64,000 nucleotides of DNA. Source: Bisporella sp. PMI_857. Its lineage: Eukaryota; Ascomycota; Leotiomycetes; Helotiales; Helotiaceae. Where the stretch lies: the NCBI GenBank assembly GCA_021307315.1, contig JAJSPD010000018.1, forward strand, positions 372,001-436,000. Reading direction: 5' to 3'. Made by a program: the position numbers and the translations under genes. How positions within the stretch are numbered: position 1 is the stretch's first letter; every line of letters starts with the position of its first letter. The notes under the pieces were generated by a model that was given only the letters and a program-made list of their open reading frames with translations, was not told where the DNA came from and made no database searches. Positions 1-11,680 of this stretch are shown one piece after another.

Positions 1-302
1 TCATGCTATGCTCCGCGCAGTCCGACACTGCGGAAGGAAGTTAACCATTAGGCATATAGATCATTCGCCTGTACGTGCGACAGCATTAAACAGTCACTTC
101 CACTTGATTCCATTACGTGCTAACTGTAAGATATATCTGATCACGCGCAAGGTGCCTAGAGAGCTTACGGGTACTATTAAATGCCATTGAGTAGATCAAT
201 AATAGCATAGAACGTTTATCGTGCGCGATAACCCAAACCTTGTATCCTCCGTTCCTCTCCTCTTCTATCCTCTCCTCTCCCGCGTACTCATGACTACTGC
301 AC
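1..302. other. left-edge non-coding sequence
   Basis: This is the 3' flank of the hexose transporter, which ends at 303 on the minus strand. Short open frames on both strands overlap here and have no recognisable protein content. A pyrimidine-rich stretch lies at about 250-282. I see no gene. Confidence 0.6.
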
Positions 303-2084
303 CTAATTACTATGCTCAACTTCTGCATTCTTTTCGGCATACTGGCCATCACCGTCTGATCCCTTTAAACCGCCTTGCTGAGCAACACTCGCTCTAATAT
401 CCCTGAATGTAGTCGTCGGTTTCCAACCCACACTCTTCCTCGCTACACTCACTTCTGAATACAACTCGTCCACCTGCTCCAGAGTCAAGCCCTTTGTCTC
501 ATAAATCATGAAGTACACAAACGCGATACACAAAAAGCAGCACCCGAACCAGATGAAGAAGATCTTGCTTTGCAGGTTCGCATTTCCGGGCCCATAGTTA
601 ACGAGATAGGGAGTCGAGTATGCAATGGCCCAGTTCAATAACCAGTTTGTGGCTGTGGTCATGGAAAGGGCCTTGGCGCGTACCTTGAGTGGGAAGATTT
701 CTCCGGTCACGACCCAAGCGATGGGACCCCATGTAGAAGCGAAGAAGAAAATGTAGATACAGACGAAAGCAATTGAAGCCTTCTGCGCAGCGATGTTTTT
801 AGCGAAGGTTGAACCATCAGGATTTTGTCCTGTAGTTGTGGTACCGAGGACAGCGACAAGGAATTGCGATGTGGCCATTCCAACAGCGCCCCAGAAAAGT
901 AATGGGCGGCGACCCCATTTGTCGATTGCCCAAAGACCAGGGAGGGTAGAGCCGGTGTTAACAGCGCTAGTAATCATACTGATCACGAAGGCGTTTTTAA
1001 TGCCAGAATTCTTGAAGTATTGTGTGCCATAGTAGAAGATGAAGTTGATACCTGTCAGTTGCTGGAGTGCTTGTAAGAGACAACCCGTCAACTGACGTTT
1101 GCCTATGTTCCCACGGAAGCAGTCGAGATATGTTGCCTTTCCAAGCGAGAGTTCATACTCGTGGTTTGCTTGAATCTCTTCCATCTCCTGGACAATGCTT
1201 GGATGATCCTCTGCAAGACGACGCAGTTTGGCCAATGAGCGCAGGGCACTGTCAACTTTACCTCTCTTAATGAGATAACGTGGCGTTTCTGGCAAAACCA
1301 GCATTCCAATGATGAGGACGAGAGACCATGCAAACTGGACTGCGATGGGGATGCGGTAGGAACCCGTATCCTGGCGGTCATGAGTGGCATTGTTAACAAC
1401 GGCCGCCAGAAGTAAGCCTATGGTAATAGCCAGCTGGTAGCTTCCAACGATCAAACCTCTGATCCATTTTGGAGCAGTCTCGGACTGATATAGTGGAATT
1501 AATGCAGACACAAGGCCGACGCCGAAACCGGCGAAGAAGCGGCCGGCTGTGAATAGGGGAATGGCGGTTGCTGCCGTCTGCATGATAACTCCAACGTTGA
1601 ACACCCAGCATGAGACGATCAGTGACCATCTACGGCCAATCCGATCTGCGATTATGGCTGCGGCAAGAGCACCGAAGAAGGTTCCGGCAGAAAGGATGGA
1701 GACAATCTGTGATTGCTGGGAGGCGGTAATGTCAAGATGGCCTTTGTCGTTTCGGTAACCAGTTGAAAATAGATTTTGCCAGTGCCTACATGTGATCAAA
1801 ACCAGTAATGGCAAGCTAGTATAGGGGAAAGACTTACTCCATCGCAAGAATCCCGGAAATAGTTCCTGTATCATAGCTATCTCTTATTTAGTATGACGTA
1901 CTGCTGGCAGAAGGTTGAACTGATGCCCGTACCCAAAGAGAACCCCCCCAAAAGCTACAAACATACCAATGGCAATCTGCATCGAGTCAGCGCCATTGGT
2001 CAGGCTAGAGTGGGAGAATCATCTGCTTACAGCCGGCCATGATTTGCCTGGAACGCCTTCTGGCTTTTTCAGAGCAAGTCCCAT
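303..2084 (-). CDS. MFS hexose transporter (high-affinity glucose transporter type)
   Basis: Sugar:proton symporter of the plasma membrane, 539 aa in four exons: 2084-2031, 1976-1933, 1876-1838 and 1785-303. All introns are GT-AG and the phases close. The long frame alone starts inside intron sequence, so its first residues are false; the real N-terminus begins MGLALKKPEG and runs through FGGVLFGYDTGTISGI, the classic first-helix motif of fungal hexose carriers. Further family marks are ADRIGRR in the loop between helices 2 and 3, PETPRYL after helix 6, QQLTGIN and FYYGTQYF in helix 7, and YETKGLTLEQV at the end of helix 12. Twelve helices are expected. QQLTGINFIFYYGT resembles the high-affinity glucose transporter branch, but substrate is inferred. 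Upstream 1.6 kb may hold glucose-responsive sites. Confidence 0.93.
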
Positions 2085-3699
2085 CTTGAGCAAACTCTTC
2101 AGATAACGTGGTAGCGAATCAATTCCGTGGTTGTTAAAGAAGAAGAAGAAATAATCCCCGGTCTAACAGAAAGGTGAAAGCTCTACTTTGGCAAAGAAGA
2201 GACTCAGTGTTCTATGGGTCAAGAAAAAGCTGGATGAGGGAGGGGTTCGTGCTTGCTCTTATAACTGTCGGTCCTGGTAGCGGTAGCTAGCTCTCTTCAC
2301 CTCCCCCCCCATGATCAACGGTCGATCGCTGGGTTCAAGTTTTGAACTCAGGGTATCGCCCATGGGGATTTACATTAGCTATTTCAGGGTAAGTTCCAGC
2401 CTATAGTACATGTAGTTCCCTACTGTACTGTAAGCTTGAAGCTTTTTTCCCCAATGACATGGTACAACCAGCATGACACTAGCTCGCATGGAGCTCTACT
2501 ACGGTACCTTCGTGCCGTTCATTCCCTACGGTACATCAAGAATCTGGGCACGCACACACGCAGACATACACCAAAGCAAGTCGTGACGTCGTGCTGGCGT
2601 TTTGGGGGTGCGCTCTTCGGGTGCCACGCCATTTTGAGCGTGTGATGTTGCTTACCCCATGCTACGAAACATACATACAAGCCGTGCCATGCCCTCTCTA
2701 ACCCTTGGTTGAAGCTTGTATGGGCCAATTAGCAAGCTCGCTTGGGAAATTCCCATGTCCCATCGTGACATCGCATCTTGTTTTCTTTCTTGGAGCCATA
2801 CCGAAACCACATCCCCCGCAAGCCAGCAACTCAAACGCTCAAGATTAAGCTCCCAACTACCGGTCCGGGGATGGAAGAGGCGTCCAATCAACCCTCGCTC
2901 CCTCACGTGCTAAGCATGGAGGAGTTTTCTCAATCTCCCGAATTTCATTCGGTCCTTTTCAAGTAGTGCAGATTCGGTATGCCCGACTGCGAAAAGAAAG
3001 AAAAAAATAATAATAAGAGCGATAGTTTCCACGATACCACCAAAGCAAATTCCCAATCCCCAACCAAATCGACTCGCGGAAGGCCCGGATCTGGACTGAC
3101 TCGGCTTGAAATCCAAATGATGGGTGATCATATTGAACGGGCAATTGTGGCCCTGGAACACGACAACGGGCTCCAAGTACTTCGAGTATTGGGCTTCTAC
3201 AAAACTACCTCCTAACCTCAACAGAGATTCGAGATAAGCGGTTTAAAAGCAATGTGTTCAATCTGAGATCAAGTACTTGTTTACTGTACCTACAAGTTTG
3301 GCTCTTTGCTAACTGGGGGGAGCGCAGCAACAATCGTCTGATTCCCCACTACGCCATTCGATCGGGCCGTTGTCACTACCCCAACACCAACCTGAGGACC
3401 TGCAATCAACGACGTAGATAGTACTTATTGCCGAATACATCCTCTAGAATCATAACATATATTCTCTGTGCATACTTGAGTTCACTAGTGCACATATTGT
3501 TCCGCCTTTCAATATGTCAACGAGCAGGATGCATGGTTCACGGCGCTACAAGTCCTAGATTGTAGACTGGGGGAGCTATAATATTGGTCATTGACGGGCT
3601 CTCTGCTCTCTGTGTGAGCATAGTGTTGATACAACCGCTCACTGTAGCATAGCAATATCGGAATCCGTATTAGTGGAACCAATCCTGCATGCTTTCTAT
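2085..3699. other. intergenic, upstream of hexose transporter
   Basis: About 1.6 kb between the transporter start and the ATG5 stop, both on the minus strand. A TTATAA on the minus strand at 2259-2264 could be a TATA element about 175 bp before the start codon. A run of eight C at 2303-2310 and a CTGGGG at 3313-3318 resemble CreA-type carbon-catabolite sites (consensus SYGGRG), but such short matches are common by chance. Open frames here (for example 2910-3221 minus) have no recognisable content. Confidence 0.4.
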
Positions 3700-4559
3700 T
3701 CATACCTCAAGCATCTTAATACTAAGGTGTATCCAGCCATCAGCATAAGCTGCTTCGCGCATCAACTCCTCCAAAGAAGCATGAAAGGGTACTGGTGCGC
3801 CATGCAGCACAGGCTCTGCTAGTATAGCATCTCGCCGACTCGGGAAGAGGGATGGCAGTAGCTTATTTAATGCCGTGCCCAGGGTTTGTGTTTCCCTCGA
3901 GGATGTTGTCGGAGGAATGAGTGATTGGATGATCTTGAAAGTGAAGACTGGAACAGAATCTTCAGAATCGGCGGAGGGAGCTGAAGATGGGATATAGACA
4001 CGTAGTGGGATGTTTTTCAAAGGAGAGGGTGGATTGAGAAGGATTGCATTGATTTTGTGGAATGCGCTGAAGTCGTCTAGTTCCTGTTAATGTGGTCTGT
4101 AGTAGAGATACTGGGATTGGCCCAACATACTATCCTGTACAGAGTTCCATAATCGAGTGGAATTGTCTTTGGACATCGACATTATTCCTTTAGCGTTTCC
4201 ATTCCTGACAAAGTCTGCCTGTTAGATGTTAAGGGTAGGCTCGTCCGCAAGGCTCTAGATATAACTACCTCTTTAACACTGTTTATATATGTGTCATGAA
4301 TATCAAAAAGAGGCCCATCTCCAAGATCCAGACGCCACGGTAGCTCGGGCTGATAGAGATCGTACAAAAGTCCGACGGGTAGGTTCTTGAGAAGGATGCC
4401 TTGGTAGGAGAAGCTAGAAGCAGGACCAAAGAATGTTGTCAAGCGTGAGAGTAGGAGAGGAAGATATGAGAGCCGCGGAACTTGGATGAGATATGGAATA
4501 GGTGAAGATTGATGTGCTATTTGCAATGGAATGGTGGAGGACCAGATCTGAGACTGCAT
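3700..4559 (-). CDS. ATG5: autophagy protein 5
   Basis: ATG5 is conjugated to ATG12 and, with ATG16, acts as the E3-like factor that lipidates ATG8 at the growing autophagosome membrane. The model has three exons, 4559-4269, 4218-4131 and 4076-3700, giving 251 aa. The N-terminal ubiquitin-like part shows IWSSTIPLQIAH and PRLSYLPLLL. The middle has NLPVGLLYDLY and PWRLDL; exon 2 supplies KGIMSMSKDN and LWNSVQD; the C-terminal ubiquitin-like fold ends with YADGWIHLSIKML. These match fungal ATG5 along the whole length. The start at 4559 was chosen because the next residues align with the family N-terminus; upstream in-frame Met codons read into low-similarity sequence. The second intron uses GTATGT and the acceptor AACTAG, which yields the expected QDNDF junction. 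At 251 aa it is at the short end for fungi. Confidence 0.92.
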
Positions 4560-6277
4560 TTCGTGGGGCTCCGCTCGAGTCTGGACTGAGGGACACAGCG
4601 GAGGTGGAAACTCACTTGTGCTGATGAGGCGGCTGAGTTGCATAGCACAATATATTACTAAGGTATTAATAAGGAAACAATGCTTGGCAGTGTTCGTAAC
4701 CAAACTTCGGAAGGCTCACGTGTTTTCGAGGGTAGGCGGCTGATGAAACCACCACTGATCGATCACGACAATACTAAGTTTTGTATCGAAGGAACGAGAT
4801 CTTCCACATCTAGTCCGAATCACTTACTTCGTATCCTCGAGGCTCTACCCCAAGGATTTTACGCACTAATATGCGATTCATGCAGCATCTCAAATACGCG
4901 GAAATCCGCCACCTTCGCACCTTTTCTCAGGTATGTGCCAGACAATTGCAAGCTCCGGATTTCTATGGGTACGCGTTCAGCTCAGCTGTCTCAGGATATT
5001 TGGATCCACACATCAAACCGTCTTCCTGCAGTCAATGCTTTTCCTACCACAACATACCGATGCTACAATCATTATAGAGTTCGAAACCACAGTACTGTAA
5101 AAGAAAGATGTGGAACATGCCAGCTAAAAAATTGGACCGGGATGCCGACTGCAGCCTTCTCTGGGCCGTCAACAGGCAAACTGCACTTTGCAAGACAGAA
5201 AACCCTTAAAAACAATCGGAAACTGGGAGAAATCTTATTATCCTTTCATTTGACCAGGAGCTTTGTTAGATGCACTGCTAGATGGAGATTCCTATGCTTA
5301 CTGAGGTGATAGTCTGCTAACTGACACCAATAATGATATCAAGATAGTTATTCCAAGATCCTCTCATATACTTGACTCATATTAATGCTCGGCTACGATG
5401 GCTGGGTTGAGAGTATTCGGGATCGCGTTTTGCGAGTCCTAGTCCATTGCAATGACCGAGTTATATATGAGAGTGGCTTCAGGGGGCGATCTCTTCCGAT
5501 TTCTACAACCATCCTGCTTAAACTATTCTCACGGTTTATTTCATCCCTTATGTTCCACGTGTTTGGCGCCATCCTGGCTGGGACGGAATAAGGTTTTCAG
5601 ACACACTACTGTAGTTTCGGCCCAACTCAATACCAAGAAGGTTCTAGTTGTGGCTGGCACTGCTTAAGTAGCCGCGTCCAAGTGGATGGAGGATCCCAAG
5701 CAACTCGATACATTTGCTCCACTGGGCATTCGAATACTTCACTGTGGATCTTACTACACTACTCATGTCATGTCAGCATGTAATGTTATTTGTGTCTTAG
5801 CTAAAACCTGAAATATTTGGAAGTACGAGTTTAGTGACTACCCACGGAGCCTCATTCCGTCCTAGTCCGCCTCGCCACTGGCGCCACACACATGGTGCTT
5901 CAAAAGATCTAGTGGGCCATTCTACTATTGCTTCAGGGGAAGTGACGAATCCTACCTCCGTATAGACCTCTTAGGTTTCATTACCTGAACGTCGGGACTA
6001 GATCGTTGCTTCCCGCCCCTCCAAGGATCGCATCATGTTGTCTAGGGCCAGCATTTGATCCAGTACCGTGGATCCCGCCGTTCCCTTCGCGGCCTCGGGG
6101 CAGACCTGAATACCCAGAGGCGATCTCCTTTTGCTCTTAATCTTCTCTCTCCTGTCACTCTCATACACATACGTCACGGCTGCGGTTCGAATATGGAGCG
6201 ATTGTGTTGAGCTGAAGCACAAACTAGGCGACTGAGATCGAACGTTGTTTGGAGCGTGTTGTCGTCAAAATTTCTCG
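4560..6277. other. intergenic, no convincing gene
   Basis: About 1.7 kb between the divergent ATG5 and seven-transmembrane genes. One open frame of 209 codons runs at 4680-5309 on the plus strand, but its sequence is low-complexity-free, unconserved to my eye, overlaps the ATG5 upstream region and has no clear start context. A 74-codon frame at 5998-6222 (minus) is equally unsupported. I see no RNA gene or repeat. Confidence 0.45.
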
Positions 6278-8225
6278 ATGGCAGGTGGAATTCCCTCGGG
6301 GGCTGTAGGGGCCTCGGTTGGGGTTCTATTATACTCCGCCATATGCTTCTTCATGTGTTTTCTGGTCGTATGCCTGCTTTGGAGCTATGGAGAGAGATGG
6401 ACATGTCAGTTCTTTTACCTGGTGTATTCTGTTTCTACTAAACATAAAGTAGACATCACAATGTTAGCATCGTTTGCAGCTACTTCTACCTTTGCATCCA
6501 TCATCCAGCAAGTACACTATGCCACCTCGTGGGTAGCAATAAAGGAGGCACAGTATAAGAAAGCGCTGAAGAGTGTGGAGATCCCTGGCCTTGCATTGGG
6601 TGGTGCCTCTGAGACTACGGATGTCGTCCTCTTTAATATTCGTAAGCGCGGCAAGATTTGCTTGAAATGATATCTAACTTTTCACAGAGTTCTATTGTTA
6701 CAATGTCATGGCACTGTGTACTTTCTTCTGGTAAGTTCAGGTTCCTGTAAAGTCTGATGCGTGTGCGCAAGGCTATGTTAAGGATGTCAGAGGCTTTGCT
6801 GCATCTGGATGATTATTTTGACTCGCTTGCTTGAATGAGCTCTTCTAGATAGAATTAATCCTCTGGATGCGGCTTGGGCTCTTCAGTCCTTGCTCGCCAC
6901 CACACGACTTGCAAAACTATACTGTGAGTTTCCATGATGGAAGGCGCTAATAAAATTGCAGGGCAGTTGGATTATTTTGCGGAGCATGGGGAGTAAAAGG
7001 GCCTCGATTGTTTGGAGGTCTGGTTGACAATGCTGGCCCTGCATCAAAGATTTTTGCAATTGTCTGGCCTGGTTTGATTATAGGCGTCTCTAGTATTCAG
7101 GCAGTCCTCAAAAACATCGCTCTTCTATTTGTGCTGACAAATATCACTTGTAAGTCTGCTTGTTACAAATGGTGATAGAAGTTGCTGATTGCATAAAGTG
7201 ATGTTTTGTATGTCGATCGGTAGCATCCTTCTCGTATTGATACTGTATAAGTACATGAAGACTCGTCGATTGGTTATGGGATATGCAAAACGAAGCGCCT
7301 GGTGGGCGTCTGATAGCGAAACTTTGCAAAGCCAGGATGTGGAAGGAACGGCGCAATCAGGAGCCACTTCACAGATACGAAGATCAATATATGATCGTGC
7401 TTTGCTGACTCGGTTCACCATTGGCTTTCTCATTCTCGCGTAAGTCTTTTTATGCACCAAGCCAAGTGGAAGAAATACTAACAACGAGCTAGGATGTTCG
7501 AAGCTGCAATTATCGGTTTCTCTGTTTCCCAGCTCCGAGGTAACACTGCCTTGATTTCAGCCGGTAGGCCTAATTTCGCTACGGGGTCTGCTATTTCGGA
7601 CATATTATTCTTCATTCCCGGAGTGACTGCATCTTTGATAACTTATCTTGTATTTGGAACCTCAAAGTCATTCAAGCAATATCTGGAACTAGTTGTTGGC
7701 TTGTGTGGCCTGAGACGCAAGCTCCAGAATAGACGACAGGCGTTGCCAGGAGGAGGAAGAGATCTGGAGTTTGATAGGCTCGCAAGCCTACCCAACAACC
7801 ATGCGCAAGAAGTTGCAAATAGAGGAAAGGAGATCGAAAGCAGAGTGAGACACTTTGTCTCGGAGGTGGCTCCGGGGAGAGATAGTGGCCCTTCAATGCC
7901 ATCGGCCATACAAAGCTACGATGATGGTAATTTGCACCCAGCATTAGACGCTCCATCGACAACAGCTTCTGATATTGTTCCAGCTGAATATTCGAAAACT
8001 CATGATGATTCATTAGCAGTAAATCAATCGAGCTGGGGAAATACCACAGTAGGGAAATCTGAGGTACCTTCGACAATTGCGTCAATTGGAATCGCTCAAA
8101 TTGTTCACTATAAATTGTTACCTGAGGATAGAGAGCTTCATTCGACCAGAGACCCAAGGCGCTTCCAACCTAGCCTGACACCGAAGAAAGGTCCAATCAC
8201 TTTTATTGAGGATTCAAGTGACTGA
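6278..8225 (+). CDS. seven-transmembrane fungal membrane protein, function unknown
   Basis: 506 aa in six exons: 6278-6404, 6453-6641, 6688-6730, 6962-7149, 7199-7439 and 7493-8225; all junctions are GT-AG with matching phases. Hydrophobic segments number seven: VGVLLYSAICFFMCFL, the segment around FAATSTFASI, CYNVMALCTFFW, FAIVWPGLIIGVSS, ILLVLILYKY, FTIGFLILAMFEAAIIGF and ILFFIPGVTASLITYLVF. A polar tail of about 190 residues follows and is probably cytosolic. The layout (short N-terminus, CYN..ALC motif in helix 3, aromatic-rich helices) resembles a Pezizomycotina family of predicted membrane proteins with no assigned role; a receptor-like function is only a possibility. The third intron is long, 231 nt. 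No neighbour suggests a pathway. Confidence 0.8.
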
Positions 8226-9551
8226 AATTCAAGCTATAAGCGGCTCGAATATTTGCGAATTTCCTGGCATGGGACATGAATCTCACCAAGGATCCAAAGC
8301 CTAAGGATATGGACGGGAAGATACAATCTAACTAACCATGGCTCACTCGAGGTTCCTTCTCTTTGGAGCCCCAACAGGCATACTGATCATCTAAAGGCAA
8401 TAAGTGGATAGCAAATTCTTAGAATTATGCTGCTTGTCCGTAATTGGGAAGACATTCCACTTAAGTTTGAGAAACCACGATGAGAGAATAAATCTAGTGA
8501 AGCTTGTGGTGTGGATTCCATAGCTCAAGCTTTTTCGCTTTCGAAATATTGAAATGGCTGTATTTAGCCATGAGCCCTATGACGACAGATTGCAGACTCA
8601 CAGTTTTTGTGGCTGTAATTGATTGCAAGGAGACATTTCGAGCGTGTCGATAATCTCTTCGCTACACTTCCTCTTCTTCCCACAGGTATTGAAGGTCTCT
8701 GTCTCTCATGGGTATCTATCATGCAGCCAACAGCACTTCAAGACTCTGCTGTGCTATGCAAGAACAGAAGACGAGGCGGTCTAGTCTGCAGAGGCGGGAT
8801 GCATATGGAAAATGGAGTTCCGCTTCGACAAAACCTCAGTGTTAGCCTTGATATCGAATCTTCTCAACAAAATGGAAAACTTTGTGGTAACACATACACA
8901 AAAATATGTTGTTTAATTGCTGTAACCTCATTCAACAGATTCATTTCATATCCCAACTCAAGTGAGTCAACATTCTTCTACATCAATCGGTACTTCTCCG
9001 ACTGCTCTATCCTGGAAATAACACGGGTGTGACGGCATGTCTTCCATTCTTGTCGTAGATAATTCACAGCAAATCGGAACATACAGACTGTCCAACCTGC
9101 TTCTTCGATGGCCATCTAGCTGAGAATTCAGGCCAGTAAAGTCATGAGGATCTCCAAACTAAAGTACGGCAAAGGTCCTTTGCCTCCGTGCTATGTCTGT
9201 CTTGGATCCACCTTTGCATGCTTTACGTCCCATTTTTGACAAGCGCTCCTCCACCTTGGCCGATGCTCGGCCATTCAAGCATTTTCTGCGATTCTGGGCT
9301 TGCATCTATAAGGAGGCTAGTTACTTGTACGATGACTCTTTTTCTGTTTTTCTGAAGATATATCTTCCGTTGTTTGCACTGTCTTTACACTTTTCTGAAG
9401 CAGTATACAAACTCATTTATTTGGTAGAAGTGATTATAATTGACCTTGCCTTTCATGCTCCACAGTCGAGAAGATTCTCATTTTAGCCATTATCCACGCC
9501 AATGCTATGGTTTTGTTATATGTTATACGAATATAAAACTACTCATTCATC
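8226..9551. other. intergenic, upstream of MFS exporter
   Basis: 1.3 kb between two plus-strand genes. Open frames of 137 codons (8619-9032) and 97 codons (9193-9486) exist but carry no family features and no credible splice extension. An A/T-rich stretch, ACGAATATAAAACT, sits just before the MFS start codon. Nothing else recognised. Confidence 0.45.
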
Positions 9552-11222
9552 ATGTCTCAAAACCACCATGAAAGTCATGCTGTTGTTGCTTCAACACCTC
9601 ACCATTCCCAAGCACCATCGCAAGACATCCAATCCATTCATTCAACTGTCTCCTATGAAAGCAACCATGATTGTACTTCTCTGAGAGACATCCCCACACA
9701 CGTCTCCCACACCCATGATGCGCCACTCGAGCCCCGCAACTCCTTTGTCGAAGTCCCAGACGAGATCTATGACCGGCTCTCCCAACCCAGAAAACTCGCC
9801 ATCATCGCCATCCTCTCCTTCTGCGGTTTCCTGACCCCAATCTCCAGTACAACAGTCCTGGCTGCTGTGCCTGAGGTAGCCGCCACATACCACACCACTG
9901 GGTCCATCATTAACTTGAGCAATGCGCTATATATGGCGACAATGGGCCTCTCGCCCATGTTCTGGGGTCCCATGAGCCAGGTCTACGGACGGCGGATCGT
10001 ACGTACCCCTTTCATTCACTCATATTAGAACTACAGCTAATGTCTATAGATATGTCTCCTAACAGCCTTCCTCTTCCTAGCCTGCTCCGTCGGAACAGCA
10101 CTGTCTCCCAACCTCCCTGCGTTCTTCATTTTCCGCCTCCTCACGGCCTTTGAGGGGACCTCCTTCCTCACCATCGGTGCAGCGTGCATTGGAGACATTT
10201 ATAGGCCAACGGAGCGCGGCACGGCCATGGGATGGTTTCTGTCCGGCACCCTAATCGGCCCAGCTCTTGGGCCCTTCATCGGCGGCATCATCGTCACCTT
10301 CCAGTCCTGGCGCGTTATCTTCTACCTGCAAGCCGCGCTCGCCGGCGTCGGGCTCGTGGGCTCCTACTTTCTCCTCCCGGAAACCATCCACCACAAGAAA
10401 GCCGACGACCTGGTCGGGCTGTCGCCCCAAAGGAAGGCAAGGGTATTGTGGTCAATGAGTAATCCGTGGCGCGTCGTAAAGCTATGGCGCTATCCCAACC
10501 TGATCATCGTTGCGCTTGCAAGCTCAAGTCTTGTTTGGAATATGTATTCACTACTTACTCCGATACGCTATGTGCTGAACCCGCGATTCAACCTCACCAC
10601 GCCGATTCAAAGCGGCCTGTTTTATCTTGCCCCGGGCTGTGGGTATATCCTGGGCACGTTCTTTGGTGGGCGGTGGGCAGATCACGTCGTCAAGAAATAC
10701 ATCAAGATCCGAGGCGTCCGCGTCCCGGAAGATCGGCTCCGCTCCGCGTTGCCATTCATGGGCGTCGCGGTCCCGAGCTGTATGCTGATCTACGGCTGGA
10801 GCGTCGAGAAGCGCTTCGGCGGCGTGGCCTTGCCCGTCATTATGATGTTCCTCCAGGGCGTGGCGCAGCTCTTCAGCTTCCCGAGCTTGAACACATATTG
10901 TCTGGATGTGATACAGAAAAACGGCGCCGAGGTCATTGCGGGGAATTACGTGGTCCGGTATATGTTTGCGGCGTTGGGCAGCGCGGTGGTGTTGCCTGCG
11001 GTGGAGAAGATCGGTGTTGGGTGGTTTAGCACCATCAGCGCAGCGTTCTTGGTCGTTGCGAGTTTGATGATGGGTGCTGCTATTCTTTGGGGGAAAGGAT
11101 GGAGGGAGGGCATTGACGAGAAGAGGAGGGAGAGGAGGAGGATGTTACATCAAGGGCTAGAATCAGAGTGGAAAGGAGATAAGAATGCCAATGAGATGAA
11201 AGTGGCAAAGGAGACTGTCTGA
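9552..11222 (+). CDS. MFS transporter, drug:H+ antiporter-1 (DHA1) type
   Basis: 539 aa from two exons, 9552-9998 and 10050-11222, joined RRI-ICLL. A polar, His- and Ser-rich cytosolic N-terminus of about 70 residues precedes the first helix at LAIIAILSFCGFLTP. WGPMSQVYGRR is the loop 2-3 signature. GTAMGWFLSGTLIGPALGP is motif C, the antiporter motif of the DHA1/DHA2 families. SWRVIFYLQAALAG and LPET follow. The second half is intact and ends in a basic tail. Family members export fungicides, weak acids or small metabolites; the substrate cannot be read from sequence. No biosynthetic cluster genes flank it, so a role in general detoxification is more likely than dedicated metabolite export. 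The second exon is clearly GC-richer than its surroundings. Confidence 0.9.
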
Positions 11223-11680
11223 ATGGTAATGATAATATATAGGCATAATATTAATATATATATGCAACAAAGGCCAAGGAGTCATAAAACGTTTAAACAT
11301 TCATGAGGTGTAATAATAACGTCAAGTGAGCTTTGTCTTAACCTTGCACGAGCTTCATAGAAAGCGATCAAGAAAGATTTATGTTCATTTCATCCCCCAT
11401 ATACACCATATACATCTCCTCCCTCTAGATAAATCTGCAAGCCATGCGTTAATGACTCGCTAATACAATACATTTCAGGGTATAAAATGCCCATTGAATA
11501 ATGCCCAAAACCAATCATGTTACGCTGTGGTATCAATCACGTCCATGTAGTCTTTCCCAAACGCCTGGCCCATCATGAAAACTCTCAAAAAAAGACTTAG
11601 TAATCCTAAAAGTGACAAACAATGCCGCTCTAGATTGTCTGATGCAAAATCGTTGGGAACAGAATGAGGCAGAGCATGTT
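11223..11680. other. convergent 3' ends
   Basis: 458 bp between the stop codons of the MFS exporter (plus) and the MIT-domain gene (minus). It starts with an A/T-rich run of ATATAT type near 11235-11265, consistent with terminator or polyadenylation sequence. No gene seen. Confidence 0.5.

Noticed and set aside
2910..3221. 103-codon minus-strand frame upstream of the hexose transporter
   Set aside because: Overlaps several other short frames, no recognisable content, lies in promoter sequence.
4680..5309. 209-codon open frame on the plus strand near ATG5
   Set aside because: No family features, overlaps the ATG5 5' region on the other strand, no splice extension and no start context. Length alone is not enough.
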